The notes below the pieces were generated by a model, which saw only the letters and a list, made by a program, of their open reading frames with translations, was not told the DNA's origin and searched no databases. A stretch of 64,000 nucleotides of DNA from Neisseria sp. KEM232 (GTDB taxonomy: Bacteria; Pseudomonadota; Gammaproteobacteria; Burkholderiales; Neisseriaceae): the NCBI RefSeq assembly GCF_002237445.1, contig NZ_CP022527.1:1736001-1800000 (forward strand). Reading direction: 5' to 3'. The translations under genes were made by a program, and so were the position numbers. This document shows positions 35,004-42,886 of the stretch, in pieces. Position 1 is the stretch's first letter; the number at the start of each line of letters is the position of its first letter.

Positions 35004-35582
35004 ATGGACTACACCGTCCACCCCACCGCCATTATCGACGAAGGAGCGCAAATCGGCGCGGGCAGCCGCGTTTGGCATTTCGCCCACATCTGCGGCGGCG
35101 CGAAAATCGGCAAAAACTGCTCGTTCGGCCAAAACGTGTTCGTCGGCAACAATGTAACCATCGGCGACGACTGCAAAATCCAAAACAACGTTTCCGTGTA
35201 TGACAACGTTCACTTGGAAAACGGCGTGTTTTGCGGCCCCAGCATGGTGTTCACCAATGTCTACAACCCCCGCTCGCTGATTGAGCGCAAAAGCGAATAC
35301 CGCGACACTTTGGTCAAAACCGGCGCGACGCTGGGCGCGAACTGCACCATCGTCTGCGGTATCACCATAGGCAGGTTTGCCTTTATCGGTGCAGGCGCGG
35401 TGGTCAATAAAGACGTGCCCGACTACGCCCTGATGGTCGGCGTGCCCGCCCGCCAAATCGGCTGGATGAGCGAATACGGCGAACAGCTCGAACAACTGCC
35501 GCTCACAGGCAGCGGCAAAGCCGTTTGCCCGCACAGCGGCGAAACGTATATCCTTTCAGACGGCCTCCTCAGCAAAGCCTGA
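35004..35582 (+). CDS. wbpD: UDP-2-acetamido-3-amino-2,3-dideoxyglucuronate N-acetyltransferase (WbpD/WlbB type)
   Basis: A left-handed beta-helix acetyltransferase: the 192-residue product is built of hexapeptide repeats (I-G-x-x-x-x: AQIGAGSRVWHFAHI, AKIGKNCSFGQNVFV, VTIGDDCKIQNNVSVYD). It also has HLENGVFCGPSMVFTNVYNPR and GATLGANCTIVCGITIG, as in WbpD, which completes the 2,3-diacetamido sugar of UDP-GlcNAc(3NAc)A. ATG 35004 follows AAGGAA. The C-terminus reads through a DUS (ILSDGLLSKA). The aminotransferase of the same pathway follows 27 bases later. The dehydrogenase (wbpA) and oxidase (wbpB) steps are not here. The exact substrate is inferred from the pairing. Confidence 0.85.
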   Translation: MDYTVHPTAIIDEGAQIGAGSRVWHFAHICGGAKIGKNCSFGQNVFVGNNVTIGDDCKIQNNVSVYDNVHLENGVFCGPSMVFTNVYNPRSLIERKSEYRDTLVKTGATLGANCTIVCGITIGRFAFIGAGAVVNKDVPDYALMVGVPARQIGWMSEYGEQLEQLPLTGSGKAVCPHSGETYILSDGLLSKA

Positions 35583-35609
35583 GGCCGTCTGAAAAATGCC
35601 CTACCCACC

Positions 35610-36707
35610 ATGAGAAACACCATGCAATTCATCGACCTCGCCGCCCAGCAGGCGCGCATCAAACCCCAAATCGACGCAAACATACAAAAAGTCCTCTCGC
35701 ACGGCCAATATATTTTGGGGCCCGAAGTGGCCGAACTGGAAGACAAACTCAAAGCCTACTGCGGCGCGAAACACTGCATCGGCGTCGCCAACGGCACCGA
35801 CGCGCTGCAAATCGCCCTGATGGCTTTAGGCGTAGGCGCGGGCGACGAAGTGATTACCCCCGGGTTTACCTACATCGCCACCGCCGAAACCATCGCCCTG
35901 CTCGGCGCAAAACCGGTTTACGTCGATATCGTCGAACAAACCTACAACCTCGACCCCGCCAAGCTCGAAGCCGCGATTACCCCGCGCACCAAAGCCATCG
36001 TGCCCGTATCGCTCTACGGCCAGTGTGCCGATTTCGATGCGGTTAACACCATCGCCGCCCGCCACAACCTGCCCGTCATCGAAGACGCGGCGCAGAGTTT
36101 CGGCGCATCTTACAAAGGCCGCAAATCAGGCAGCCTGACCACTGTTTCCTGCACCAGCTTCTTCCCCAGCAAACCTTTGGGCTGCTACGGCGACGGCGGC
36201 GCGGTTTTTACTGACGACGACAATCTGGCCGCCGTCATCCGCCAAATCGCGCGCCACGGCCAAGACCGCCGCTACCACCATATCCGCGTCGGCGTAAACA
36301 GCCGTCTGGACACGCTGCAAGCTGCCATCCTGTTGCCCAAACTGGCGATTCTGGAGGAAGAAATCGGCCTGCGCGGGCAGGTTGCCGCCGTTTACGCGCA
36401 GGAACTGGATAAAGCCGGCATCGCCGCACCGTTTATCGAAAGCCACAATATCAGCGCGTATGCCCAATACACCGTGCGCGTGAAAAACCGCGATGCCGTT
36501 CAGACGGCCTTGAAAGCGGCAGGCATCCCGACCGCCGTGCACTACCCGATTCCGCTCAACAAGCAGCCCGCCGTCGTATCCGATGCCGTGCTGCCTGTGG
36601 GCGATTTGGTGGCCGAAGAAGTATTGAGCCTGCCGATGCACCCGTATATGACGGAGGAACAGGTGCGGCAGGTAGTCGGCGCGCTGCATCAGGCTGTGAA
36701 ACGGTAA
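35610..36707 (+). CDS. wbpE: UDP-2-acetamido-2-deoxy-3-oxoglucuronate aminotransferase (WbpE type)
   Basis: A DegT/DnrJ/EryC1 PLP aminotransferase that converts the 3-keto sugar to the 3-amino sugar acetylated by WbpD. The 365-residue product (361 if ATG 35622 is used) has GTDALQIALMALGVGAGDEV, PGFTYIATAETIALLGAKPV and EDAAQSFGASYKG. The PLP lysine is near residue 188 in SFFPSKPLGCYGDGGA, and RHHIRVGVNSRLDTLQAAIL-like text follows. Close resemblance to the Pseudomonas WbpE sequence is from memory. Both ATGs have weak ribosome-binding sites; the second gives the usual MxFIDL start. Likely co-transcribed with wbpD; the product sugar would feed LOS, capsule or protein glycosylation. Confidence 0.87.
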   Translation: MRNTMQFIDLAAQQARIKPQIDANIQKVLSHGQYILGPEVAELEDKLKAYCGAKHCIGVANGTDALQIALMALGVGAGDEVITPGFTYIATAETIALLGAKPVYVDIVEQTYNLDPAKLEAAITPRTKAIVPVSLYGQCADFDAVNTIAARHNLPVIEDAAQSFGASYKGRKSGSLTTVSCTSFFPSKPLGCYGDGGAVFTDDDNLAAVIRQIARHGQDRRYHHIRVGVNSRLDTLQAAILLPKLAILEEEIGLRGQVAAVYAQELDKAGIAAPFIESHNISAYAQYTVRVKNRDAVQTALKAAGIPTAVHYPIPLNKQPAVVSDAVLPVGDLVAEEVLSLPMHPYMTEEQVRQVVGALHQAVKR

Positions 36708-36735
36708 ACCCCGCAGGCATTAAGCGGCACGATTG

Positions 36736-36776
36736 AGGCCGTCTGAAACACCGTTTTACGGGCTTTCAGACGGTCT
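36736..36776 (+). terminator. Inverted DUS hairpin after wbpE
   Basis: AGGCCGTCTGAAAC faces CTTTCAGACGGTCT; the right arm has one substitution. It lies between convergent wbpE and the MFS gene. Confidence 0.6.
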
Positions 36777-36909
36777 CAAACCGTTTTTGTGCAGGACGTG
36801 CACACAACGGCGAACGCGTTTTTTTGGGTTTTGTCGGAAACCGTGCGGGGGCGCGAAAGGCCGTCTGAAAGCCCCCAATCCGTTTTCCAGCTCCGTTGAA
36901 ACCGCACTT

Positions 36910-38109
36910 TCAGACGGCCTCCGCGTCCGTTTTCCCCTGCGGCGCGTCGGCGAAGTCGGGCTGTTTCACCAACACCAGCGCCAGAAGCAGGGCGAGGGCG
37001 GCGAGGCTGCCGCCTGCGTAGCCGATGTTGTTCAGGCCGAACCATTGGGCGGCGTAGCGGCCGAACAGGGCGCCGCCGCCTATGCCGACGTTGAACAGCG
37101 AGGAGTAGATGGAGCTGGCGACGTCGGTGGCGTCGGCGGCAAAGTGCAGCACGCGCGAAATCATGGCGAGGCTCAGGGCGGTAATCACGATGCCCCAGAA
37201 GAAGCACAGCGCCATCAGCAGCCAGGCGGGGGCAGACAGGGGCAGCAGCAGGAACATGGCGGCGGCCGTGGCGGCGGTGCCTGCGGCGAAGAAAACGCGG
37301 GCATTGCGGCTGAAATACCGTCCGAAAAGATACGATCCGGCAAAGCCCGCTGCGCCGTATACCAGGAGCAGCAGGGTGGCCTGCTGCGGGGCGAAACGCG
37401 CGCTTTGCAGGGCGAAGGGTTCGATGTAGCTGTATGCGGTGAAATGGGCGGTGATCATCAGGATGGTGAAGGCGTAGAGCAGCATCAGGCTTTTGCGTTT
37501 GGCCAGCACGGGCAGGCTGTCGAGCGAGCCGGTGTTGGCGCTGGGCAGCCTGGGCAGGCTTTTCGCCAGCACGAGGGCGACGGGCACGGCGGCCAGGCCG
37601 ATAAGCAGGAAGCTGAGCCGCCAGCCGTAGGCGTTGCCCGCCAGCCGCCCCAGCGGGATGCCGAGCACCATCGCCAGCACGGTGCCGGTGCTCAAAATGC
37701 CGAGCGCCTGGTTGCCCTTGCCCTGCGGTGCGACGCGCACGGCCAGCGCGGCGGTAATCGACCAGAACAGGGCGTGGGTCAGGGCGACGGCGACGCGCGA
37801 GGCGAGCAGCACGGCGAAACTCTGTGCAAAATACGACAGCACGTGGGCGGCGGAGAACACGGCAAACAGCACGAGCAGCAGGCCGCGCCGTTCGGTGTTG
37901 CGGGTAGCGAGCATCAGCGGCAGCGACATCAGGGCGACGACCCAGGCGTAGACGGTAATCATGATGCCGGTGTCGGCGGGTTTCATGGCAAAACCGGCAC
38001 CGATGTCGCTGAGCAGGGCGACGGGGATGAATTCGGTGGTGTTGAAGATAAAGGCGGCGCAGGCAAGGGCGAAGACGCTGAGCCAGCGGGCGGATTCGCT
38101 GTTGGGCAT
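36910..38109 (-). CDS. MFS sugar/drug efflux transporter (SotB/Bcr-like)
   Basis: The 399-residue product has twelve hydrophobic helices and MFS signatures. Motif D-like FIFNTTEFIPVALLSDIG lies in TM1, typical of the SotB/YdhP/AraJ arabinose-polymer efflux group. VLASRVAVALTHALFWSITAALAVR and GTVLAMVLGIPLGRL (motif C-like) follow. It ends in a short polar tail. Such pumps export sugars, IPTG-like glycosides or drugs; the substrate is unknown. The C-terminus reads through a DUS-derived stretch (TDAEAV). Isolated between repeats. Confidence 0.85.
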   Translation of the reverse strand: MPNSESARWLSVFALACAAFIFNTTEFIPVALLSDIGAGFAMKPADTGIMITVYAWVVALMSLPLMLATRNTERRGLLLVLFAVFSAAHVLSYFAQSFAVLLASRVAVALTHALFWSITAALAVRVAPQGKGNQALGILSTGTVLAMVLGIPLGRLAGNAYGWRLSFLLIGLAAVPVALVLAKSLPRLPSANTGSLDSLPVLAKRKSLMLLYAFTILMITAHFTAYSYIEPFALQSARFAPQQATLLLLVYGAAGFAGSYLFGRYFSRNARVFFAAGTAATAAAMFLLLPLSAPAWLLMALCFFWGIVITALSLAMISRVLHFAADATDVASSIYSSLFNVGIGGGALFGRYAAQWFGLNNIGYAGGSLAALALLLALVLVKQPDFADAPQGKTDAEAV

Positions 38110-38171
38110 GGGGGCTTTCGGGGTTGGGTGTATGGTGTGATTTCAGACGGCCTAAAACAACAAACGGCGTC

Positions 38172-38268
38172 ATTCCCGCGCAGGCGGGAATCTTTCAGGA
38201 ATTTCGGCAACGGATTGTTTTGTCGGAAATCGGCGGATCTCAAACAAGATTCCCGCCTGCGCGGGAAT
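38172..38268. repeat. NIME: unit flanked by inverted dRS3 repeats
   Basis: ATTCCC-GCGCAGGC-GGGAAT at 38172-38191 and ATTCCC-GCCTGCGC-GGGAAT at 38249-38268 bound about 57 bases. This is the structure of a neisserial intergenic mosaic element. The left flank CGTC and right flank GACG are also inverted. A similar block lies at 62471-62563. Confidence 0.8.
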
Positions 38269-38335
38269 GACGTTGTTGGCAGACCGTCCGAACGTTTGGC
38301 AAATATGGCGGCGCGGCGTGTTCATACCACGCGAA

Positions 38336-38375
38336 AGGCCGTCTGAAAGCCTGTTTTCGCGCTTTCAGACGGCCT
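38336..38375. terminator. Inverted DUS hairpin between purA and the MFS gene
   Basis: AGGCCGTCTGAAAGC pairs with GCTTTCAGACGGCCT. It lies past the purA stop, beyond the Correia-like element. Confidence 0.65.
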
Positions 38376-38383
38376 CTTGCCTT

Positions 38384-38487
38384 TATAGTGAAACAACATG
38401 GAAAGATACAAGGCAGCAAGCCGCAGACAGTACAAGTAGTACGACAAGGCGCAGCAACGCCGTAGATTTCCGTGTTGACTCACTATA
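38384..38487. repeat. Correia-like element, full-length (104 bp)
   Basis: Its ends are TATAGTGAAACAACATGGAAA and TTTCCGTGTTGACTCACTATA. The interior AGATACAAGGCAGCAAGCCGCAGACAGTACAAGTAGTACGACAAGG contains the GACAGTACAAnTAGTACG block of classical Correia elements. It ends four bases from the purA stop codon, so the purA 3' untranslated region is essentially this element. Correia elements can be RNase III sites in mRNA (established). Confidence 0.85.
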
Positions 38488-38490
38488 CAT

Positions 38491-39786
38491 TCAGGCAAAC
38501 GGGTGTTGCAGCAGAATAGTCTGCTCGCGGTCGGGGCCGGTGGAGATGATGGCGACGGGTGCGCCGCACACCTCTTCGATGCGTTTGAGATAGCGGCGGG
38601 CGTTTTCCGGCAGCGCGTCGTATTCGGTCACGCCGAAGGTAGATTCCGTCCAGCCGGGCAGGGTTTCGTACACGGGCACGCATTTGGCGACGGCGTCCGC
38701 GCCGAAGGGCAGGATGTCGGTGCGATTGCCTTCAAATTCGTAGCCGACGCAGATTTTGATTTCTTCGATGCCGTCCATCACGTCGAGCTTGGTGATGCAC
38801 ATGCCGGTGATGCCGTTGATTTGGATGGAGCGTTTGAGGGCGGCGGCGTCGAACCAGCCGCAGCGGCGCGGACGGCCGGTGACCGAGCCGAACTCGTGGC
38901 CGCGCTCGGCCAAACCCTCACCCACTTCGTCGAAGAGCTCGGTCGGGAACGGACCCGAGCCGACGCGGGTGGTGTAGGCTTTGACGATGCCCAGCACGTA
39001 GTCGAGCATATGCGGCGGCACACCCGCGCCGGGGGCGGCGGCGCCGGCAGAGCAGTTGGACGAGGTGACGAAGGGATAAGTGCCGTAGTCGATATCGAGC
39101 AGCGTGCCCTGCGCGCCTTCAAACAGCAGGTGTTCGCCGCGCGCGTTTTTTTCGTAGAGCGTGCGGGCGACGTCGTGAATCATCGGCAGGATGCGGTCTT
39201 TGAAGCCTTCGATTTTCGCCATGATGTCTTCGTAGGAGACGGGCGCGGCGCCGTGCAGGTGTTGCAGCTGGATGTTGTAGAGTTCGACGTTGGCGCGGAC
39301 TTTTTCCGCCAGTTTGCCGCAGTCGAAAAGGTCGACGGCGCGTACGGCGCGGCGGGCAACTTTGTCTTCGTAGGCCGGGCCGATGCCGCGGCCGGTGGTG
39401 CCGATTTTCTGGTCGCCCTTCGAGGCTTCGCGCGCTTGGTCGAGGGCGATGTGGTAGGGCAGGATAAGGGTGGCGGTGGGGGCGATTTTCAGACGGCCTT
39501 CGACGTTTTTCACGCCGGCGGCGGTGAGCTCGTCGATTTCGCCCAACAGGGCTTCGGGTGAAACGACGACGCCCGAGCCGATAAAGCAGTCGAGTTTTTC
39601 GTGCAGGATGCCGCTGGGTATCAGGCGGAGGATGGTTTTTTTGCCGCCGACGACGAGGGTGTGCCCGGCGTTGTGGCCGCCCTGGAAGCGGACGACGCCG
39701 CTGCTCTGCTCGGCCAGCCAGTCTACGATTTTGCCTTTGCCTTCGTCGCCCCACTGCGAGCCGACGACTACTACGTTTTGTGCCAT
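38491..39786 (-). CDS. purA: Adenylosuccinate synthetase
   Basis: Catalyses the first committed step from IMP to AMP, using GTP and aspartate. The 431-residue product is full length. It has the GTP-binding GSQWGDEGKGKIVDWLAE at residues 8-25, HNAGHTLV, GIGPAYEDKVARRA, and the Asp-binding loop (KLDVMDG, with SFGVTEYDALP-like text near 395). Shine-Dalgarno AAGG precedes ATG 39786. It follows hisZ on the same strand, an order known in Neisseria; DUS pairs at 39819-39907 lie between them. A Correia-like element abuts the stop. Confidence 0.96.
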   Translation of the reverse strand: MAQNVVVVGSQWGDEGKGKIVDWLAEQSSGVVRFQGGHNAGHTLVVGGKKTILRLIPSGILHEKLDCFIGSGVVVSPEALLGEIDELTAAGVKNVEGRLKIAPTATLILPYHIALDQAREASKGDQKIGTTGRGIGPAYEDKVARRAVRAVDLFDCGKLAEKVRANVELYNIQLQHLHGAAPVSYEDIMAKIEGFKDRILPMIHDVARTLYEKNARGEHLLFEGAQGTLLDIDYGTYPFVTSSNCSAGAAAPGAGVPPHMLDYVLGIVKAYTTRVGSGPFPTELFDEVGEGLAERGHEFGSVTGRPRRCGWFDAAALKRSIQINGITGMCITKLDVMDGIEEIKICVGYEFEGNRTDILPFGADAVAKCVPVYETLPGWTESTFGVTEYDALPENARRYLKRIEEVCGAPVAIISTGPDREQTILLQHPFA

Positions 39787-39927
39787 ATTGTGTTTGCCTT
39801 AAATGAGGGGAAAACGGGAGGCCGTCTGAAAAAGGCGGCCGCTGGAAATGTGCTGCTTGCTTGGCTTTTCAGACGGCCTGATGCTGCGTGCTTGGAGGCC
39901 GTCTGAAAACGCCGTATCGGGTCTGCC

Positions 39928-41076
39928 CTATTCCGTGACCGTCCACACGCCGTTTTGTTTTTGCAGGCGGCGCGTGCTGCCGCTGCTGCTGTTGGAGGGC
40001 AGACCGTAGTCGATAACGACGGTTTCACCCGCCGCGCGCAACTGTGCGACAGCTTCGGCGGCTTCGGCCGCGTCGGCCAGGGCGACGGAAATAGCGGGAC
40101 GGCGCTCGTTTTGCGGCAGGCGTCCGAGGAATTTGCGCAAATCGAAGCTGAAACCGGTGGCGGGGCGGGCGCGGCCGAAGTGGACGCCCAAGCCGTCGTA
40201 ACGGCCGCCGCGAGCTACCGCATCATGGCCGCCGCTGCCGTAGGCGGCGTAGAGCAGGCCGCTGTGGTAGTTGTCGACGCGCAGCTCGGCCAAATCGATG
40301 TGGACGCGCTGCTGCGGGAAGGCGGCGCACACGGCTTCGAGTTCGTCGAGGGCGCGGCTGACGGCGGAGAGTTCGGGCAGTTTCTGCCGCGCGGCGGCGA
40401 GGATTTCGCGGCCGCCGTAGAGCGCGGGCAAGAGGGCGAGGGCTTTCTGCCACATGCCGTCGAGCCGCCATTCTTTCAGACGGCCTGCGACGGCGGCGCC
40501 GTCTTTGTCCTGCATCAGCTCGAGCAGGGTTTCCGACTGCTGCGCGTCCAGCCCTGCGGCGGCGGAGAGGGCGCGGAAAACGCCGATGTGGCCGAGCGAG
40601 AGCAAAACGTCGCCGAAATCGGCGGTATTCAGGCTGTCGAGCATCAGGCCGATGATTTCGATGTCGGCTTCGATGCCGCCGTAGCCGTAAAGCTCCGCGC
40701 CCACCTGCAAAGGTTCGCGGGTGTTTAAAAAGCCTTCGGGGCGGGCGTGCAGCACCGAGCCTGCGTAGCACAGACGGTTGATGCCTTGGTTGGACGAGAG
40801 GAGGTGGGCGTCGATGCGGGCGACCTGCGGCGTGATGTCGGCGCGGATGCCGAGCTGGCGGCCGCTGATTTGGTCGGTGACGCGGACGGTTTTGAGAGAA
40901 AGGCCGGAGTCGATATGGGTGAGCAGCGAGCGGCTGTATTCCATCAGCGGCGGATGCACGAGTTCGTAGCCGTGCGAGCGGAACAGGGCGAGGATTTTTT
41001 CTTTCGCGCTTTCAAGCTGCCGCGCCCCGGTGGGCAGGATGTCGGCGACGTATTCGGGTAGCTGCCAAGACTGCAT
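39928..41076 (-). CDS. hisZ: ATP phosphoribosyltransferase regulatory subunit
   Basis: HisZ is the catalytically inactive histidyl-tRNA-synthetase paralogue that assembles with short HisG to control the first step of histidine synthesis. The 382-residue product has class II synthetase-like text (PPLMEYSRSLL, VRVTDQISGRQLGIRADITPQVARI, a motif 2-like RLCYAGSVLHARPE) and GGRYDGLGVHFGRARPATGFSF. It lacks an anticodon-binding domain and the full catalytic set, as expected. hisG is not in the window. Confidence 0.93.
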   Translation of the reverse strand: MQSWQLPEYVADILPTGARQLESAKEKILALFRSHGYELVHPPLMEYSRSLLTHIDSGLSLKTVRVTDQISGRQLGIRADITPQVARIDAHLLSSNQGINRLCYAGSVLHARPEGFLNTREPLQVGAELYGYGGIEADIEIIGLMLDSLNTADFGDVLLSLGHIGVFRALSAAAGLDAQQSETLLELMQDKDGAAVAGRLKEWRLDGMWQKALALLPALYGGREILAAARQKLPELSAVSRALDELEAVCAAFPQQRVHIDLAELRVDNYHSGLLYAAYGSGGHDAVARGGRYDGLGVHFGRARPATGFSFDLRKFLGRLPQNERRPAISVALADAAEAAEAVAQLRAAGETVVIDYGLPSNSSSGSTRRLQKQNGVWTVTE

Positions 41077-41385
41077 AGTAGTGGACGACGCATAAAAAAA
41101 GCGGCCGTAAGACCTGCGTCTGCGTTGTTTTTAAAGCCGCACTTTAACATAAAAAAACAGCTTGTGCAGTTTGCTTTTCCATCGTTAAGCGGGGCAGACA
41201 GGGGCGGGACTGAGGCCGTCTGAAAGGCGGGAAACGGGCTTTTTAAACGGCCTCAAACCGCCCTGCCCCGCTACCGTTTCGGCGGCGGCGCGGAATGGGC
41301 AAACCGGGCCGCCCGCAGCATGCGGGCATCGCGAAAACGGTTGAGGTCGTCTGAAAACGCGGCTTCAACGAAGTTAAAACCCTTT
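41077..41385. other. Intergenic region upstream of hisZ
   Basis: 309 bases without a supported gene. The hisZ leader is AT-rich (TATGTTAAAG on the minus strand, possibly a -10). It holds a degenerate inverted DUS pair near 41213-41252 and a DUS of the AGGTCGTCTGAA (AG-muc) spelling at 41344-41355. That copy is followed by the CTTCAACGAAGTTAAAAC motif that also occurs near 8520. Confidence 0.45.
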
Positions 41386-41840
41386 TCAGACGGCCTGTTT
41401 TCTTTGGCTGACGGTCTGCTTAATACATTGAGATACTAGACTGCGCCCGGCCTCACGTTCTGCCTCGCGTTTTTTCATTTCATTACGGAAACTGCGCCGA
41501 GCGTCCGCTTCCCATTTTTTGCTGCCGAAATATTCTTCGGACTGTTTTTTCTTGGCCTGCTTGCCGGGCTTTTTGTTCTGCGCCGCATTGTCGCGGACGC
41601 TTGTTTTGCGCGGGGGCGACTGCACAAACGCTTTGGTTTGCTGCGCCCTTTCGTTCAAATACCGGGAACGCTCCGCCCCGTTTTCCACCACTCCCGATTC
41701 ACGGAAGGACGCCCCTTCCGTTTGGCTGATACCCCTGCCGAATTCATAAACTTCTTCCGCCACAACAACTGCCGGCGCAGCCAGCAAAGCCGAAACAAGA
41801 GAAACCCGTAAGATTTTGTATTTTTTATTTTTTTATCCAT
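41386..41840 (-). pseudogene. Secreted basic hypothetical protein, frameshifted at an N-terminal poly-A tract
   Basis: The body (VSLVSALLAAPAVVVAEEVYEFG ... KKPGKQAKKKQSEEYFG) has a good signal peptide and a Lys/Arg/Gln-rich mature part of about 120 residues. In the present sequence the only ATG (41840) is in another frame. ATGGAT is followed by seven A, then T and six A. Eight A would give MDKKNKKYKILRVSLVSALL, a normal signal peptide in frame with the body. The gene is therefore off in this sequence: phase-variable, decayed or misread. I do not recognise the family. It lies next to the IS fragment. It ends in a DUS-derived KQAV tail. Confidence 0.6.
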
Positions 41841-41890
41841 AATCAATGTTGCAATGAAATTAAAAAAACTTCCGAATAGACATAAACAAA

Positions 41891-42170
41891 GGGGCTGTAC
41901 TAGATAAGCAGTCATGTTAGACTGCAAAAATGAAGATAACCCGTTGTAAACTAAAAAAGAGTATTCAAAAGAAACTGCTTCAGTTTTTTGTACTCGAAGT
42001 TACTGCCCGTTCGGCAGCTGATTTATTGGGCATCCACCCCAATTCGGCAGTGCTGTTTTACCGCAAGATTCGCGAAGTCATCAGCCATCATCTTTCATTG
42101 GAAGCCGATACGGTTTTTGGCGGCTCAATTGAGTTGGACGAGAGTTATTTTGGCGGACACCGCAAAGGCC
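41891..42170 (+). mobile_element. Left end of an IS1595-family element (IS1016-like), truncated
   Basis: The terminal sequence GGGGCTGTACTAGATAAGC at 41891 is like the IS1016/IS1595 inverted repeat. The transposase starts at ATG 41930 (MKITRCKLKKSIQKKLL). It runs about 80 codons through TARSAADLLGIHPNSAVLFYRKI to the zinc/DDE-onset ELDESYFGGHRKG, where intact relatives continue with the catalytic domain. Here the sequence instead runs into an 18-bp DUS array at 42171. The catalytic region and right end are absent, so it is inactive. Confidence 0.85.
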
Positions 42171-42290
42171 GGCCACCGTTTTTCAGACGGCCACCGTTTT
42201 TCAGACGGCCACCGTTTTTCAGACGGCCACCGTTTTTCAGACGGCCACCGTTTTTCAGACGGCCACCGTTTTTCAGACGGCCACCGTTTT
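42171..42290. repeat. Tandem array of uptake sequences, 18-bp period, inside the IS remnant
   Basis: The unit ACCGTTTTTCAGACGGCC is repeated about 6.7 times. The core TTCAGACGGC starts at 42182, 42200, 42218, 42236, 42254 and 42272. Units are identical. Because 18 is divisible by three, the transposase frame reads through as repeated RPPFFR. It is a second DUS satellite with a different period from the one at 15121. Confidence 0.95.
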
Positions 42291-42329
42291 GCTTTCAGGC
42301 CGTTTGCCCCTTTGCCGCCGCTCCCTGAT

Positions 42330-42473
42330 TCCCTCCCCCGCCCGCGCGGGGGAGGGCTAGGGTGGGGACTTGCGCCGCTGCGGCAACTTTTGCGGGAACT
42401 GCGGCAGTAAAAGCATTTCTGCGAAATGCCACCCCCTCCCCAACCCTCCCCCGCGTGAGCGCAGGGGAGGGGG
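42330..42473. repeat. Large inverted G/C-run repeat
   Basis: CCCTCCCCCGCCCGCGCGGGGGAGGG at the left and the CCCCCTCCCCAACCCTCCCCCGCG / GCGCAGGGGAGGGGG block at the right form nested inverted repeats around about 60 bases (GCGCCGCTGCGGCAAC and related). It is related to the repeats at 15391 and 23361. No gene lies between 42291 and 42533. Confidence 0.6.
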
Positions 42474-42533
42474 CGAAGCGGCACATGGCGGCGGGTTTCG
42501 GGCTGTTTTTACAGTTTCAGCCGCCGCCGTTTT

Positions 42534-42809
42534 TCAGACGGCCTTTCCGTCTGCGTCAGCTTCGGACAGGTCTTGAACAAACAGCAGGATGTTTTCTTTG
42601 CTGACGCGGGGCAGGACGACGAGGTTGCCGATGCGGATATAGGGGTTGCCGCTTTCGGCTTCGATGTCCTGTCGCAGGCGCGCCGGATCGTAAAAGGTGA
42701 AACGGGTTTCGCGGCCGTTGATGATGAGTGGAAAATCGGACAAAACGCCTTTGGCTTCGGCTTCGAGCTGTGCCAGTTCGTCGAACCGGTCGGGAAAGGG
42801 GGTGTTCAC
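42534..42809 (-). CDS. Small hypothetical protein with GTG start (91 aa)
   Basis: GTG 42809 follows AGGAG at eight bases; the frame continues upstream but only through a DUS. The product (MNTPFPDRFDELAQLEAEAK, LIINGRETRFTFYDPARLRQ, GNPYIRIGNLVVLPRV, ILLFVQDL) looks like a compact alpha/beta cytosolic protein. I do not recognise the family. Its last residues (ADADGKAV) come from a DUS. Isolated between DUS elements. Confidence 0.65.
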   Translation of the reverse strand: MNTPFPDRFDELAQLEAEAKGVLSDFPLIINGRETRFTFYDPARLRQDIEAESGNPYIRIGNLVVLPRVSKENILLFVQDLSEADADGKAV

Positions 42810-42886
42810 GGGCGGACTCCTGATAAAAGGCCGTCTGAAAGCCGTTTGTGCCACGGTTTTTCAGACGGCCTTTTTTGTGTGCGGCG

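Noticed and set aside
36733..38346. 537-codon open frame on the plus strand
   Set aside because: Antisense to the MFS transporter; Gly/Gln/His-rich low-complexity shadow with no domain.
42171..42290. Possible repeat-protein gene (RPPFFR repeats)
   Set aside because: The repeats arise from translating a DUS array fused to a truncated transposase; no independent start or conserved downstream domain.
41930..42328. Intact IS1595-type transposase
   Set aside because: Only the first 80 or so codons are transposase; the catalytic part and right end are missing.
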